This document shows positions 1 to 6,064 of a stretch of DNA of 9,737 nucleotides, piece after piece (position 1 is the stretch's first letter; the number at the start of each line of letters is the position of its first letter). The stretch comes from an uncultured Mollicutes bacterium (GTDB taxonomy: Bacteria; Bacillota_I; Bacilli_A; Acholeplasmatales; Anaeroplasmataceae). The DNA is taken from the NCBI GenBank assembly GCA_900547045.1, contig URFB01000033.1:1-9737 (forward strand), written 5' to 3'. Below the pieces are notes generated by a model, which was not told the DNA's origin, did no database searches, and saw nothing but the letters and a program-made list of their open reading frames with translations. The translations under genes were made by a program, and so were the position numbers.

Positions 1-12
1 GTTCCACCCTAA
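1..12 (-). promoter_or_regulatory. Possible T-box antiterminator motif at window edge
   Basis: The minus strand ends with TTAGGGTGGAAC, which matches the start of the conserved T-box sequence (AGGGTGGNACCGCG) that binds the acceptor end of uncharged tRNA. The remainder would lie outside the window. Only about 30 bases separate it from the polymerase IV stop, so a normal leader of 150 bases or more would have to begin inside that gene. The same bases could simply be a GGGTGG-type ribosome-binding site of the next minus-strand gene. Confidence 0.3.
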
Positions 13-42
13 TATTTAACTTCATTTAAGATTATAACGTTA

Positions 43-1212
43 TCAACGGTAGTTTTCTACTGACTCCAGGTTAGTTTTCAAAATAAGCTTTTTAAGATTA
101 GCCTCACGTTCAATGATTGACTCATAGGTAAACAAATTATATTCCTCGGCTAAAACCTCATCCTTATCCTTTAAATTAGAAAATCCGACTCCCACAAGTC
201 TAATTTCTTCACCCTTATAATTTTCCTCAACTAAATCACAAACAAGATCAAATATTTCATAAAAATCATTTGTATAATTAATTGTTTTAGAACGCGTGAA
301 GGTTTTAAAATCCTTATTTCTTAGGGTAATTGTAATGGTTTTAGTCATTAGATTTTTATTAACAATTCTAGAAATCAGGCTTCTAGTCATTTTTCTCATT
401 TCAACTAAAATATCCGTTTCACTAATTAAATAGGCATCATAGGTTTGAGATTCCGAAATTGATTCATTTTTAGCAAATCTTTGCGGAACGACATCATTTG
501 AGCTTCTTCCGTTAATTGCGTCAATTACATACTGATAGGTGTTTTCACCAACAAGGGAAATAATTTTATCCTTATTGGCAGGGTTATCAAAATCTCTAAT
601 TGTTAAAATCCCATTATCAATTAATCTAGGCCAGGTTTTTTTACCCACTCCATAAATATCCTTAACGCTTAAATTATAAAGAAGCTCCTCCTTATCTCTT
701 TTCCTTAAGACCACAAGCCCCAAGGGCTTTTTCATATCAGAAGCCATTTTAGCTAAAAAGAGCGTTGGTGCGATACCAATTGAACAAGGAAGCCTATATT
801 CGTGAACTAAACGATACTGTATTTCCTTAGCAACATCAATAGGATGTCTAAATTTAGAAATGTCGGTCATATCTGCATAGCACTCATCAATTGAAGCGAC
901 CTCAACAAGGCGAGAATATTCCTTTATCAAATTAATAAATTTGTTATGATAAAATTTAATCATTTCAAAATCAGATTCAACCACAATTAAGTCAGGCTTT
1001 ATGCTGAAGGCCTCAGACAAGCTCATAGCTGAATGGATACCATATTTTCTAGCCTCATAGGAAGCAGTTGAAATAACACCCTTTGTGGTATTTTCTCTAC
1101 CTATCGCAAAGGCCTTGCCCTTTAAGGAAGGATTTTTTATAACAGCGACGGAGCAAAAAAACATATTCATATCAATATGAAAGATAATTTTTAAGCTTTT
1201 TTTATCATCCAT
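43..1212 (-). CDS. dinB: DNA polymerase IV (Y-family translesion polymerase)
   Basis: This is an error-prone DNA polymerase that copies past lesions and stalled forks. The 389-residue protein is full length for the family. The first catalytic aspartate is D14 in FHIDMNMFF, with F19 as the likely steric gate. The second metal site is D109-E110 in SIDE, and the fingers motif SYEARKYGI lies at 51-59. A helix-hairpin-helix (DIYGVGKK, about 185-192) is followed by the little-finger domain (about 245-350). Near the C-terminus EYNLF (357-361) resembles the beta-clamp binding pentapeptide, so it is probably recruited by the sliding clamp. Asparagine at residue 16, where E. coli DinB has aspartate, is common in Gram-positive homologues. 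The start is ATG with AAAGGGTG about 9 bases upstream, and the gene ends in tandem stops TGA-TAA. It is a single-gene unit divergent from the small membrane-protein gene. No LexA box is visible upstream. Confidence 0.96.
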   Translation of the reverse strand: MDDKKSLKIIFHIDMNMFFCSVAVIKNPSLKGKAFAIGRENTTKGVISTASYEARKYGIHSAMSLSEAFSIKPDLIVVESDFEMIKFYHNKFINLIKEYSRLVEVASIDECYADMTDISKFRHPIDVAKEIQYRLVHEYRLPCSIGIAPTLFLAKMASDMKKPLGLVVLRKRDKEELLYNLSVKDIYGVGKKTWPRLIDNGILTIRDFDNPANKDKIISLVGENTYQYVIDAINGRSSNDVVPQRFAKNESISESQTYDAYLISETDILVEMRKMTRSLISRIVNKNLMTKTITITLRNKDFKTFTRSKTINYTNDFYEIFDLVCDLVEENYKGEEIRLVGVGFSNLKDKDEVLAEEYNLFTYESIIEREANLKKLILKTNLESVENYR

Positions 1213-1248
1213 TAAAAAAACACCCTTTCTTTTTTTACGCTTTTATTA

Positions 1249-1254
1249 TATAAT
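1249..1254 (+). promoter_or_regulatory. Candidate -10 of the small membrane-protein gene
   Basis: A perfect TATAAT on the plus strand overlaps the minus-strand -10 of the divergent polymerase gene. No convincing -35 is seen 16-18 bases upstream (T-rich sequence only). If both are real, the two genes share a back-to-back promoter. Confidence 0.35.
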
Positions 1255-1279
1255 TATAGCATACATTTGAAAATTTCAA
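1253..1279 (-). promoter_or_regulatory. Promoter of the polymerase IV gene (extended -10)
   Basis: The minus strand carries TATAAT at 1258-1253 preceded by TGC, giving an extended -10 (TGCTATAAT). A TTGAAA candidate -35 lies at 1279-1274, but the spacer is only 15 bases, so the extended -10 probably does most of the work. The leader to the ATG would be about 35 bases. Confidence 0.55.
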
Positions 1280-1307
1280 AAAATTTAAATACGAAAAGGT
1301 GAATTTT

Positions 1308-1547
1308 ATGGCTGAAAATCTAAACGAAGGCAAATCAAAAAAAGAATTATATGATGAGCAAAAGGCATTAAAGGCTGAGCAAAAGGAACGTGAGCTTAAG
1401 AAGCAATTGAAGGCTGAGCAAAAAAAGAATAAAGGATATGTTAATCCTATTAATTCAATTTGGGGACGTATTCTTATTTGGGTTTTATGTATTTCAATGG
1501 TTGCCGGAATTGTTTTCGCACTTGTTCTTGCTCTCATTAAATTATAA
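1308..1547 (+). CDS. Small K/E-rich single-pass membrane protein, unknown function
   Basis: I do not recognise a named family. The predicted 79-residue protein has a highly charged N-terminal half (residues 1-43, mostly K, E, Q, A, L) that should form a cytoplasmic helix or coiled coil. It contains an internal near-repeat, LKAEQKE at about 21-27 and LKAEQKK at about 34-40. A short linker (GYVNPINSIW) leads to one hydrophobic helix at about 52-76 and a short LIKL tail. I chose ATG at 1308 because AAGGTGA lies 5 bases before it; the upstream in-frame GTG at 1299 lies inside that ribosome-binding site. The gene is alone between a divergent promoter and its own terminator. The topology suggests a membrane anchor or a partner of a membrane complex, but that is only inference. 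Codon use looks like its neighbours. Confidence 0.8.
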   Translation: MAENLNEGKSKKELYDEQKALKAEQKERELKKQLKAEQKKNKGYVNPINSIWGRILIWVLCISMVAGIVFALVLALIKL

Positions 1548-1560
1548 ATAAATTAAAAGT

Positions 1561-1590
1561 ATCATCAGTTATATAACTGATGATTTTTTT
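1561..1590 (+). terminator. Rho-independent terminator after the small membrane-protein gene
   Basis: A perfect 24-base palindrome (1561-1584, arms ATCATCAGTTAT) is followed by TTTTTTT. It ends directly at the spoIVB stop codon, so it may also stop minus-strand transcription, although the T-tract on that side is poorer (CTTTTAATTT). Confidence 0.9.
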
Positions 1591-2545
1591 ATAAGCAATT
1601 ATACATAAATTCAGCATAGCAACCATAGCCCTCAAGGGGATTTTTAATTGATACATGGCTTAAGGCGCCTATAAGCTTTCCATCCTGAATAATTGGGGAG
1701 CCACTCATACCCTGGACAATACCACCAGCGATACGCTTTAGATTATCATCGGTAATTTGAAGCCTTATACCCTTTTCTTCAGTATCCTTTTGATTTAAGC
1801 ATTCCTTAATTTCAACCTCAAAGCTTTCAATCGTATTACTATTTACACAGGTTAAAATATAGGCACGGCCCTTATGAGCCTCTTCTCGTTTTCCTAGCTG
1901 CATTTTTTCCATTTTAGCCATTTCTTCTTTATTGATAGACCCATATACACCAATATTGGTATTTGAAGAAACTGAGCCAATAACCTTTTTATCAAAGCTT
2001 GCCCGCTTTTCACCAGGTGTGCTTCCTCTTGGCTTAACAATACCACTAACATTAGAGTAATAAAGCTCGCCGCCATTTATTTCCTTATCGACCATTTTAT
2101 GACCCAGGGATGCAAAGTGACCCTCCTCATTACAAAATGTTAGCGTACCAATGCCTAAATCGCAATCCTTAATATAAAGTCCAAGAGAATAGCCATCATC
2201 GGTTTTCACAGGCTTAAGTCTTACCCTATGCTCTTCGTTTTTTCTGCTTAATAAAATATTTACATCATGACCCTTTGAGGATTGAATTTTCGATTCTAAA
2301 AAGCTCGCTGAAGAAATTTGCTCGTTATTAATTTCCTTTAGGATATCATGCTCATAAATTAAATTATCCCAAGGCTTTAGGACCTCACTTTCAGTATTTA
2401 CACCAAAGGTCCCTAATACCTCTACATTAGTATTAAGCTTTAAGCCAATTGAGGAGCCTGAAACATATATATATTCACAAGCAAAGGTATTTTTAGTTAT
2501 AAAAAGTGCTAAAAGCGCTATGAATATTATAAAAATCCTTTTCAT
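1589..2545 (-). CDS. spoIVB: SpoIVB-type serine peptidase (family S55)
   Basis: In spore formers SpoIVB is made in the forespore, crosses into the intermembrane space and triggers cleavage of pro-sigma-K in the mother cell. The 318-residue protein has an N-terminal signal/anchor helix (about 4-17) and a PDZ-like region (about 60-110, with DILKEINNEQI). The S55 protease domain follows. The conserved signature GGIVQGMSGSP spans 274-284. Candidate triad residues are H149 (in LGHK), D266 and S281. The 15-residue D-to-S spacing equals that between D363 and S378 of the B. subtilis enzyme. It is about 100 residues shorter than the B. subtilis protein. The start is ATG with GGAG 8 bases upstream. Unlike Bacillus, no spo0A lies beside it. 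No damage is visible, so the peptidase is probably active; whether the host sporulates cannot be told from here. Confidence 0.93.
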   Translation of the reverse strand: MKRIFIIFIALLALFITKNTFACEYIYVSGSSIGLKLNTNVEVLGTFGVNTESEVLKPWDNLIYEHDILKEINNEQISSASFLESKIQSSKGHDVNILLSRKNEEHRVRLKPVKTDDGYSLGLYIKDCDLGIGTLTFCNEEGHFASLGHKMVDKEINGGELYYSNVSGIVKPRGSTPGEKRASFDKKVIGSVSSNTNIGVYGSINKEEMAKMEKMQLGKREEAHKGRAYILTCVNSNTIESFEVEIKECLNQKDTEEKGIRLQITDDNLKRIAGGIVQGMSGSPIIQDGKLIGALSHVSIKNPLEGYGCYAEFMYNCL

Positions 2546-2562
2546 TTATTCATCTCCAAGCA

Positions 2563-2592
2563 TAGTATTAGTAAGAAATAAAAAAATATAAA
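2563..2592 (-). promoter_or_regulatory. Candidate spoIVB promoter, possibly sigma-G-like
   Basis: The minus strand reads TTTATA (2592-2587), a 17-base spacer, then AATACTA (2569-2563). This resembles the forespore sigma-G/F type (roughly TGAATA and CATACTA), matching 4 of 6 and 6 of 7 bases. An alternative sigma-A reading is TTGTCT with TACTAA at an 18-base spacer. Either would give a short leader, with the GGAG site close to the 5' end. Confidence 0.35.
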
Positions 2593-2618
2593 GACAATTT
2601 TTTCTAATATGATATAAT
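2591..2618 (+). promoter_or_regulatory. Promoter of the HAD phosphatase gene (extended -10)
   Basis: TATAAT at 2613-2618 is preceded by TGA, an extended -10. A weak -35, AAGACA (2591-2596), lies 16 bases upstream. The expected start of transcription is near 2625, which leaves a leader of only about 9 bases containing GGTGA before the ATG. The -35 overlaps that of divergent spoIVB. Confidence 0.6.
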
Positions 2619-2633
2619 AATCATGGTGATTTT

Positions 2634-3440
2634 ATGAAATGTATAAAGCTTATAGCTTGTGATTTAGATGGAACCCTTCTAAATGCAAAAAAAGAAATAA
2701 CAAAGGAAAATATCGATACAATTAAAGACCTTAAGGATGCCCTTTTTGTAGTAGCTACTGGACGTCCCCTAGATGGTATTAAAAGCATAAACGAGCAATT
2801 AGGACTAAATAAAAAAAATTGCTATAGCATTTGCTATAACGGAGCGGTTATTGTTGAAAATAGTAGTCATAAAACAATTGCCAAGGAAACCATTCCTTAT
2901 TCATATATTAAGGAGGTTTATGACTATGCAAGAAAAAATAATCTTAACTTCCATGCCTTCTTAGCAGATGGTGAGCTTATCACAAACGAGAAAAATCCTT
3001 ATACTGCTGTTGAGGAAAAAATCAATCATATCAATGCTAATGTTGTTGATATTGATTTTCTTGATTCTTCACTTGAATTTATAAAATGCATGATTGTATC
3101 TGCCGAGGAAAATCTTGACCGAATTTTTCCCCAAATTCCTGCAAGCATAAAGGAAAAAATGAACGTTTCGCGTTCATCTAAAATCTTTCTTGAATTTCAA
3201 AACCCTAAAACCAATAAGGGCCTGGGTCTTAATGAATTAGCCAGCTATTTAAATATTGAAATGGAAAATACGATGGCTATTGGGGATGCCGATAACGACA
3301 AATCAATGCTTATTGAGGCCGGTACAGCGGTTTTAATGGAAAATAGATTTAAGGGCCTTGATCCTTATGCTGATTTTATAACAAAATCAAATGATGAATC
3401 AGGCGTTGCCTATGCCCTTAAGCATTTTAATGTTAAATAA
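2634..3440 (+). CDS. Cof-type HAD-superfamily phosphatase
   Basis: This is a cytoplasmic phosphohydrolase of the Cof/YidA type, which acts on small phosphorylated metabolites such as sugar phosphates or flavin and pyridoxal phosphates. The true substrate cannot be read from sequence. All four HAD motifs are present: D10-L-D12-GT (nucleophile and general acid), T42 in ATGRP, K195 in NKGLG, and GDADND (217-222) with D218 and D222 binding magnesium. The region between about 85 and 190 is the type-C2 cap. The length of 268 residues is normal and the C-terminus (NDESGVAYAL) is that expected for Cof proteins, so the gene is complete. The start is ATG with GGTGA about 4 bases before it. It is a single-gene unit with no terminator of its own, and its last 42 bases overlap tail-to-tail with the racemase relic. 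Confidence 0.94.
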   Translation: MKCIKLIACDLDGTLLNAKKEITKENIDTIKDLKDALFVVATGRPLDGIKSINEQLGLNKKNCYSICYNGAVIVENSSHKTIAKETIPYSYIKEVYDYARKNNLNFHAFLADGELITNEKNPYTAVEEKINHINANVVDIDFLDSSLEFIKCMIVSAEENLDRIFPQIPASIKEKMNVSRSSKIFLEFQNPKTNKGLGLNELASYLNIEMENTMAIGDADNDKSMLIEAGTAVLMENRFKGLDPYADFITKSNDESGVAYALKHFNVK

Positions 3441-3980
3441 GTCATCCTGAGCGATGGCATTTTTAATTAAATGCTTAATTAAAATAAAATGTGTACAGCC
3501 AAGTAAAATATTAGAATAGGAATCAAAAAGATTCCTTTTTTTATTTATATAAGCCTTAATAGCTCTAAAATCCTTATGCTCAATATATTCAATTAGCTCA
3601 GGTGTAGCTAAAAAATCGATATTAGGATATAAAGGCTTTAAATAATTCACTGTATTTTGGGTACCAATAAATAAGGTATTTTGATATTTTTTCATATCAA
3701 AAAGCTCTATCACACCTATAACTTGAACATTAAGCCTCAATCTAACCTCACTAAGTGTAACCACTGATAGTGTATTACAGGCTAAAATGATTAAATCAAC
3801 CTTTCTTTTTTTTAAATACCAGCATAAAAAAAGACATCTTTTAATTAAAAAATCGGGTTCTTTTGCTCCATATGGAAAAAAAGCCCGATCCATTATTAAT
3901 ATATATTCATTTTCTTTTTTAGAAATACCCTTAAGGAAGGCATAGCCTCCCATACCGCTATCGATTAAGCCTATTTTCGT
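3399..3980 (-). pseudogene. murI: Glutamate racemase relic or compact racemase, ACG start, short C-terminus
   Basis: Glutamate racemase makes D-glutamate for peptidoglycan. The frame encodes IGLIDSGMGG (residues 3-12 if ACG at 3978-3980 is residue 1), PYG (about 37), ACNT with the first catalytic cysteine (C68), IGT, and LGCTH with the second catalytic cysteine (C162). The usual family start (M-K-I-G) aligns with ACG-AAA-ATA-GGC. No ATG, GTG or TTG lies between the in-frame TGA at 3993-3995 and ATG at 3951-3953, and starting at that ATG would cut off the IDSG substrate-binding loop. Only about 30 residues follow the CTH motif, against about 70-80 usually, so the last strand and helices of domain 1 are missing. 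The final 13 residues are antisense to the HAD gene. The ACG overlaps the end of the exonuclease gene with GAGGGGG upstream, so coupled translation from ACG is possible. I judge decay more likely. Confidence 0.75.
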
Positions 3981-4852
3981 ATTAACGCCCCCTCATGAAT
4001 CTTCGAATTCTTTTTCATGTCAGCTATAAAGAAATTATACACATCAAATGTTACTAAGGCATCCTCTAAAGCATCATGAGTTTGAAGATTTCTAATACCA
4101 GTATATTCCTCATATAAGGAAAATAGACCTGGATCAACCTTAAGCTCATAATAATTTTTAATTAATTGACTTAAATTAATAAAGCGTGATATATACCTAA
4201 GGGAAGGTAAGGAATTAACCACATATGACCTTTCAAGAAATAGTCGGTCATTTTTACCGAAGGTTAAAATAGCAGGATGGTATTTAAGCAAAATTTGCTT
4301 AAATTTATTATAAAACTTATAATAAGAAATAGCATTTTTAACTACTGCCCCATCAATATGAAGGAAATTTCTAGTTCTTCTGTTGATACGATGAAACTTA
4401 GTTGGTCTTACATGATAATTATATTTTTCTACAATATTTCCTGCTTTATCAACAATAAAGAAGCCCGCTTGAATTATTTCGGGTACAAAATCCGGATTAG
4501 GATTAAAACCTGGCATTGTCATTTCAATATCTAAGAAAAGCTTATAATCAAGCGAATCAAAAAATTCAATTAGGCTTTTATTTAGAATCTTCTTGTCATA
4601 TAAATATTTAACGCCATATTTTGTTGGTATAAAAATCTCACTTACATAAATAACAAGATGCGAATTAGAATTCGTTCTATCCTCAATTGTATCCTCCGCA
4701 ACAAGCTTAATAAAATTTCCTTTGTAAAGATATTTTTTAAACCTTTTCATTAAATTGTTTTGAAAATAAAAAAATTTAAGCTTATGATTCTTTATAATCG
4801 CAATTGTTTTACTTTTTATATCTACGCTATAAATAGCACCCTTAATTTCCAA
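3971..4852 (-). CDS. DEDDh 3'-5' exonuclease with extra N-terminal domain
   Basis: This is a DnaQ/ERI-1-type 3'-5' exonuclease of the RNase H fold, probably trimming single-stranded DNA or RNA. The catalytic set is complete: D108 and E110 (FLDIEMT), D202 (FGKND), and H259 with D264 (THDALED), which makes it DEDDh. Residues about 1-75 form a separate basic, beta-rich domain (GAIYSVDIKSKTIAII) that might bind nucleic acid; I cannot name it. A short linker (about 76-103) joins the two. The protein is 293 residues long. The start is TTG at 4850-4852, supported by AGGTGAT 5 bases upstream; the first in-frame ATG codes for residue 35, inside the N-terminal domain. The stop (TAG, 3971-3973) overlaps the start region of the racemase relic, so the two were once an operon. 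A terminator hairpin lies just before the ribosome-binding site. The substrate is unknown. Confidence 0.87.
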   Translation of the reverse strand: MEIKGAIYSVDIKSKTIAIIKNHKLKFFYFQNNLMKRFKKYLYKGNFIKLVAEDTIEDRTNSNSHLVIYVSEIFIPTKYGVKYLYDKKILNKSLIEFFDSLDYKLFLDIEMTMPGFNPNPDFVPEIIQAGFFIVDKAGNIVEKYNYHVRPTKFHRINRRTRNFLHIDGAVVKNAISYYKFYNKFKQILLKYHPAILTFGKNDRLFLERSYVVNSLPSLRYISRFINLSQLIKNYYELKVDPGLFSLYEEYTGIRNLQTHDALEDALVTFDVYNFFIADMKKNSKIHEGALIRK

Positions 4853-4873
4853 CTAGTATCACCTACCTTTCTC

Positions 4874-4906
4874 AAAAAAATAAAGGCTATTGCTAGTCTT
4901 TATTTT
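4874..4906 (-). terminator. Rho-independent terminator between GGDEF and exonuclease genes
   Basis: On the minus strand, AAATAAAG pairs with CTTTATTT (8 bp), then an A-C mismatch, then CTA/TAG closes a GCAA tetraloop (GNRA type). A run of seven T follows. It starts 5 bases after the GGDEF stop. The T-tract ends about 10 bases before the exonuclease AGGTGAT, leaving no room for a separate promoter between them. Confidence 0.85.
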
Positions 4907-4909
4907 AGT

Positions 4910-5962
4910 TTAGTTCTTTAGCTTTAGAATTTCAAGATTTAAGCTTAGCAATCTTGCAAAATATACGAATAAAGCAATCTCATCAGGCTGCCATATACGT
5001 TTTCTTTCATGATCAATAAAGATAATATATCCAAATTCATTTGAATTTGAGCTTACTAACAATAAATTAAAGGCTTTAATGGTTTCCTTCTCACAAAGCT
5101 CAAATAATTGCTCATACTGATTTTGAAGCTCGCAATAATCATTAACAACCTTAATTCTTTGTGAATTTACCTCTTGATAGGTTTCGTTTAAAATATCATA
5201 GCTAATTTTAAGCTCATCCTTTACGGCATAGGAAATTGTTTCATTATCCTTAGTAATAAAATTAACATTCGTTATTCTTACAAAATCACATAAAAACTTA
5301 AATGCAGCTACAATTGAGACTTTTATATTAGTGGATGAATCAAACGAATCAAAAAGCTTATTCATCATTTCAAATAAAGTCATTTGATGAATGGCATGGA
5401 CATCAATTTTATTATGCAAAGCTCTATTATAAATAATAAAGCAATTTCTACCCTTTTGCTTACCGCGGTATAAAGCCTTATCCGCATTCATAAATAAATC
5501 ATTATAATTATTTCCATCATAAGGGAAGCTTACCGAACCGACTGTAGCAGTTACGTAAATTTTATTTTCAAGAGTTACAATTTCCTTACGGAAGCATTCA
5601 TTTAAAAGTGCTCTAATTTTTGCCCATAATTTATCATAGGAATATTGACTATTAAAAATAATAAGGAATTCATCACCACCGTATCTGCCAACGAAGCCTG
5701 AATCGCCAACATGCTCTATTAGTCTATCGCCAATAATCGATAATACCTCATCGCCTGTTAAATGGCCAAATCGGTCATTAATCTGCTTAAAATTATCAAC
5801 GTCAAGCATTAGCATTGAAAACGGAAGCTTTTTATCAATTAAATCCTTAACTAATGATATGATATAGGGTCTACTAACAACCTTGGTTAAATCATCTAGA
5901 ATTATATCTAAACCTTTATTCTTAAAAATATCAACATTGCAAAATGAATTTATAGTATACAT
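4910..5962 (-). CDS. Diguanylate cyclase, N-terminal GGDEF plus C-terminal GAF-like domain
   Basis: This protein probably makes the second messenger cyclic di-GMP from two GTP. The GGDEF domain spans about 20-180: DDLTKVVSR, metal site D54 in LDVDNFKQIND, FGHLTGDEVL, the exact signature GGDEF at 95-99, and the late motif ADKALYRGKQKGRN. All of this supports an active cyclase. The RxxD product-inhibition site that should end six residues before GGDEF is absent (GDSGFVG instead). Residues about 190-345 look GAF-like, ending in a typical GYIIFIDHERKRIWQPDE stretch and a helix. GAF after GGDEF reverses the usual sensor-first order. There is no signal peptide or membrane helix, so it is a soluble cytoplasmic protein. 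The start is ATG with GGAAGTGA 4 bases upstream. It has its own promoter and terminator. The ligand of the GAF-like domain is unknown. Confidence 0.92.
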   Translation of the reverse strand: MYTINSFCNVDIFKNKGLDIILDDLTKVVSRPYIISLVKDLIDKKLPFSMLMLDVDNFKQINDRFGHLTGDEVLSIIGDRLIEHVGDSGFVGRYGGDEFLIIFNSQYSYDKLWAKIRALLNECFRKEIVTLENKIYVTATVGSVSFPYDGNNYNDLFMNADKALYRGKQKGRNCFIIYNRALHNKIDVHAIHQMTLFEMMNKLFDSFDSSTNIKVSIVAAFKFLCDFVRITNVNFITKDNETISYAVKDELKISYDILNETYQEVNSQRIKVVNDYCELQNQYEQLFELCEKETIKAFNLLLVSSNSNEFGYIIFIDHERKRIWQPDEIALFVYFARLLSLNLEILKLKN

Positions 5963-5991
5963 CTAATCACTTCCATTAACGTCCTTATTTA

Positions 5992-6020
5992 ATTTTATCA
6001 TAAATATTTGTGTATTTCAA
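5992..6020 (-). promoter_or_regulatory. Sigma-A promoter of the GGDEF gene
   Basis: The minus strand reads TTGAAA (6020-6015), a spacer of exactly 17 bases, then TAAAAT (5997-5992) preceded by TGA, an extended -10. The leader to the ATG is about 23 bases and contains GGAAGTGA. This is the best-formed sigma-A promoter I found in the window. Confidence 0.75.
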
Positions 6021-6064
6021 ATTAATATCCCATTTATTGTTATTTTTTGTTTACAAAGCTTATT

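Noticed and set aside
1213..1307. LexA (SOS) box controlling polymerase IV
   Set aside because: No CGAAC-N4-GTTCG or close variant is present upstream.
1235..1537. Minus-strand reading frame opposite the small membrane-protein gene
   Set aside because: It mirrors the plus-strand gene, has low-complexity S/F/C-rich composition and no ribosome-binding site, while the plus-strand gene has one and a terminator.
3951..4010. Exonuclease-racemase fusion by programmed frameshift
   Set aside because: The two frames overlap only at the exonuclease C-terminus. There is no convincing slippery heptamer, and the racemase N-terminal motif aligns exactly with ACG as the start, so coupled initiation or decay explains it better.
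6021..6064. Terminator between the DUF3320-like and GGDEF genes
   Set aside because: The only inverted repeat (TTTGT/ACAAA) has 5 bp with a two-base gap and no T-tract, so transcripts may read through into the GGDEF gene.
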